Below are positions 60,373 through 64,000 of a stretch of 64,000 nt of DNA, piece by piece; position 1 is the stretch's first letter; each line of letters starts with the position of its first letter. The position numbers and the translations under genes are program-made. Source of the stretch: Nematostella vectensis (lineage: Eukaryota > Cnidaria > Anthozoa > Actiniaria > Edwardsiidae); NCBI RefSeq assembly GCF_932526225.1, contig NC_064039.1, positions 11,178,139 through 11,242,138 of the forward strand, written 5' to 3'. Under the pieces are notes generated by a model. That model was not told where the DNA came from. It did no database searches and saw only the letters and a list, made by a program, of their open reading frames with translations.

Positions 60373-61175
60373 ACAATGTTCGTGTTATTGTTCATTTACA
60401 AAGTATTTGTGTTATTATATTGTTTTTTTACAACGTGCTTGTGTTTTTATATTGTTTGTTTATAACATGTTTCTGTTTTTATATTGTTTGTTTATAACGT
60501 GTTTGTGTTTTTATGTTGATTGTTTATAACTTGTTTGTGTTTTTACATTGTTTGTTTATAACGTGTTTGTATTTTTATATTTTTTGTTTATAACATGTTT
60601 GTGATTTTATATTGTTTGTTCACAACGTGTTTGTATTTTTATGTTGTTTGTTTACAACGTGTTTGTGTTATTATATCATTTGTTTACTACAATATTGTGT
60701 TTTTATATTGTTTGTTTACAACGTGTATGTGTTATTATATTGTTTGTTTATAACGTGTTTCTGTTTTTATATTGTTTGTTTACAACGTGTTTGTGTTATT
60801 ATATCATTTGTTTACCACAATATTGTGTTTTTATATTGTTTGTTTACAACGTGTATGTGTTATTATATTGTTTGTTTATAACGTGTTTATGTTTTTATAT
60901 TGTTTGTTTACAACTTGTATGTGTTATTATATTGTTTGTTTACAACGTGTTTGTGTTATTATATCATTTGTTTACCACAATTTTGTGTTTTTATATTGTT
61001 TGTTTACAACGTGTATGTGTTAATATATTGTTTGCTTATAATGTGTTTGTTTTTTATATTGTTTGTTTATAACGTGTATGTGTTATTATATTGTATGTTT
61101 ATAACGTGTATGTGTTTTTATATTGTTTCTTTATAACGTGTTTGTGTTTTTATATCGTCTGTTTATAACACGTTG
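60373..61175. repeat. 32-bp minisatellite, about 25 copies
   Basis: Units of the form tttgtgtttttatattgttt + gtttataacgtg. Variants (tataac/tacaac, tgtttttat/tgttattat, and a tatcatttgtttaccacaat form) recur every four to five units, at about 60661, 60787 and 60947, so there is a higher-order repeat. Open frames rich in F, Y, C, V and L follow from the base composition and are not taken as genes. Confidence 0.95.
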
Positions 61176-63772
61176 ACAATTCCCTTCTCAGTCAATTAAT
61201 GCAGTTATAAGCGTCTTTAGACAGATGGTCTTTATGAACAGCCTTGCGGCGGCAAAGCGCATTGGTTCATAATTTCTTCACATTTTATGTATAAAAAATG
61301 GAGGGTGGTGAACTGAGGATTGAAGCTCCCCATATACTGATTATAAAGCTCTCTTCCAAAGAAAGAGGTAAAGTCTCCCCCTCCTCAACCTAACACCGCC
61401 ATTTCCGTATCCATCTTGCCTAAGGTCTTTTAAGTTCAAGGTAATTTTTATGAAATATAATGTCTATCTTGTCGGTTTATTGCTTTTTCTCTTTAAAACG
61501 AAATACTTTCTCAATTTCAAATCTAAAATCAATCATTTTAGAAAAGAATAATCATTGTTTAATTGCCAGAGCAACTATAGAAAGAAAGCTTGGGCGAAGA
61601 GCTCGATTGAGAACTAAGTAGGTGTAAGCGCCTGGACACACTCTTTTTATTGCACTTTTACCTGTTAATTTTAAGAGTACGACGAGCTCCCTTGTTGATA
61701 GTGCTAACTCTGTGGTCAAATAAGAACTATGATATTTCAAGAAATTTAACCATTCTCGAGTACGTGCGTTTGTAATCTAGACATTTCTTTGTAATCTGTT
61801 TAGTCCAAGGGATGAAACATTAACAAAATGTCCTTATCAATTCTAAGATCATCCTTTTCTACAATAAAATTGCTTTAAGTTCTCCCTCTACCCCCATTAA
61901 GGCTCAGATCTCAAAGTGGTGACAAAATGCGCCTTTAGTTAGAAGAAGATAATAATGTAGTAGCTCTCTATTCACTAACATTTCTTGATGGCGTAATTTC
62001 CTTTGGAAGTGTTTCTCATACTGTGAGTGTTGTTTTCACTTCCGCCCTTTATTCGCCTATTTTATGTTTTTCTAAAACTAAATATAATGTGCTTCAAACT
62101 TTCAAAAATACTAGCGGGGTGCATTAGTACACCCTGCAAAATGCATCAAATAATTAGCGCAGTTTATCTGTTTATATATCTCCTGTTGATTTAAGAATAT
62201 ATTTTATCTGAAAACATCTCTCAAGGTTGTAGTATATTTTATCACTTTCGAATCACTTTCGCTAAATACGAAAAAAAAGTAATCGCCTCTCAAGCCAAAT
62301 TCACAGCGATTAACAAAAAGGAAAAAAAGACATCGGCTCAATGGAGAAAAGCGGGGGAGATGGAGTGAGACCCATTCTGTTGATTTAAGCCAAGATTAAA
62401 ATACTATATAAAATCTGCGGTAATTTTATTTGATTATACCAAAGCTTTTTTTTTTTACTTTTTCAAATATTTTGAAAAATGTTTTTTTTTTCAAAATAAC
62501 TAAAAAAATCATGAGAGGGATTTGAGCATCCGCGACTTACATACGTCGACAAAGGGGACTTCTATAAAAATAGAAGATGAAGCTATAGTGAAATATAAGA
62601 GTCTGTGCTACAAAACCTAGCTTCTAGCTTCTCAGTATGGTCCACTAAGTAGATAACATGTAGCTATTCCTATAATGTACAACATAATGTACAATAATAG
62701 CATGCTGCCCTGCTATCCACCGACTCTTGACCCCTCGACACCAAGCACTGCTTATTAGCAATCTATCAGCCTTTGTTTCCCTGTTTCGTAGATGTTTTGC
62801 TGTTGTTTGCTTCCTCTTTCATGCTCGATTGGGGAGCATTTCATTAACTAGCAAACGTTTGCGTTGATGATGTTAGTTCCGCAAACCCCCATCTTTTACT
62901 CGTAGTCTTTTGTGTGAATTTCTTATTGATATATATTTCATTTTGTCTAATACGTACTTTGCCAACGTACATCCGCCTATCTCCTCGGGTGAATCCTTTT
63001 TATTGCGCATGCTCTTTGCGCATATACTGTATTGGTGTGTTCGTGACCGTAGCCGAATCACTTAAGTGTCCTTTTGGGTTTTCATTATCACTGTTGTATA
63101 AATAATCATTTTTAAGGTCATTTCCTCAAATCAGGTAATTTTACCTATATATTGTAGGACATAAAATTGCAGCCACGGTAACAAGATTTCAGCTATTTGA
63201 TTAGATCATTTTTATCTATCGCATAATCATAACTGCCATTTTGATTAAAACTTCGAATATTAGCATTCTAACGCATCTTTCATCGGTGTACCTTTGAAGA
63301 CGGTCTTCTTTTGTTTTATTTTTACCAACTTGTTGTTACATTTTATTCTATGCAACAAAATCATTACATTTCTTGTCATATTACGATCAAAATACGATCC
63401 TCACATTTCCCCGTATTATACAGTATATGCGTATATAGTGGCTTATAGGAAGCCTAATGGATGACGTAAAAAGTATATTCCTCATTATTGAACGATCAAC
63501 CTCTAAAAAGCGGCCTCCCGGAAAACAAATTATACATTGGGTGGGAGTTCATACTTTTAGGATATTTAAAGAATAGCGTGTCGCTATTGGGACTCATTAT
63601 TTGAATATTTGACTCTGTTCAAGGTTTTACAAGTGCTTGGGAGCCAAGAATCGTATCTTATACTTATACCAAGAGGTCACGAGTAAGTCAACTTTACTTT
63701 TGATACATTAAAACCCGCCCATAAGGTTACCTATAAGAACATGATATGTTAAAATTTCCCATTAAAAGCACC
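61176..63772. other. Non-coding stretch
   Basis: AT-rich. I see no exon, RNA gene or repeat I can support. Confidence 0.5.
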
Positions 63773-63775
63773 TTA

Positions 63776-63958
63776 AGCCCCGTGCAAACTGCGCCAGCAC
63801 CTGCCAGCATTGCTGGCGAATTTTCGCTTGACTGACTATAGGAAAAAGGAAATGTAAAAATGGGAAATGGACTTTATGACATTTCCTTTGTCTTTTGGTC
63901 AGTCATGCAAGAATTCGCCAGCAATGCTGGCAAGTGCTGGCGCAGTTTGCACGGGGCT
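63776..63958. mobile_element. PIF/Harbinger-like palindromic MITE, copy 2
   Basis: 183 bp with the same terminal inverted repeats as 49331-49513 and the same TTA target duplication (63773-63775 and 63959-63961). The outer arms are nearly identical to copy 1, while the centre differs. Confidence 0.85.
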
Positions 63959-64000
63959 TTAGTCCTTGTGAAGTTTAGGTGTAGAGTGGTGTAAAGCGCT

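Noticed and set aside
60305-61136. Open frames rich in F, Y, C and V that look like membrane proteins
   Set aside because: They are translations of a T-rich 32-bp minisatellite; the hydrophobicity follows from base composition.

Overview
The window looks like nuclear DNA from an animal, most likely an anthozoan cnidarian such as a sea anemone. This rests on spliced genes, an AT-rich background, a secreted PAN/apple-EGF-discoidin protein, a Crypton-type tyrosine-recombinase gene, and many MITEs and minisatellites. No species can be named from sequence alone. There are no operons, bacterial genes, rRNA, tRNA or CRISPR arrays that I can support.

Layout. (1) 1-13712 is a recent tandem duplication of about 6.4 kb (1-6359 and 7295-13712). 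Each unit carries the same four-exon gene for a 310-residue secreted protein: signal peptide, PAN/apple-like segment, one EGF-like domain and one F5/8-type C (discoidin) domain. Each unit also has a protein-like terminal exon on the minus strand and two hAT-like MITEs. (2) 13713-25780 has no recognisable gene. It holds an 18-bp minisatellite present twice in opposite orientation (18571-19416 and 20893-21470), a diverged dispersed repeat and a foldback element. (3) 25784-32734 is a decayed Crypton/DUF3504 tyrosine-recombinase gene. Its two exons are separated by a 5.6-kb intron that contains nested inverted repeats, including a second minisatellite that is again present in both orientations. 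(4) 32735-40780 is non-coding and has a 1.15-kb element with long terminal inverted repeats. (5) 40782-57323 may be the 5' part of a plus-strand gene. Up to six short ATG exons all end in phase 2 and fit one common 76-nt exon at 57248-57323; this is a tentative model. Inside this interval lies a 43-bp minisatellite of about 46 units (49763-51745). (6) 57324-64000 is mostly non-coding, with a 30-bp perfect-stem foldback, a 32-bp minisatellite (60373-61175) and the second of two 183-bp PIF/Harbinger-like MITEs (49331-49513 and 63776-63958).

No pathway links these genes. The striking theme is structural: repeat families occur as inverted pairs, and young palindromic elements lie in and around introns. 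Exon models are read by eye from frame, phase and splice signals and have not been tested against transcripts.
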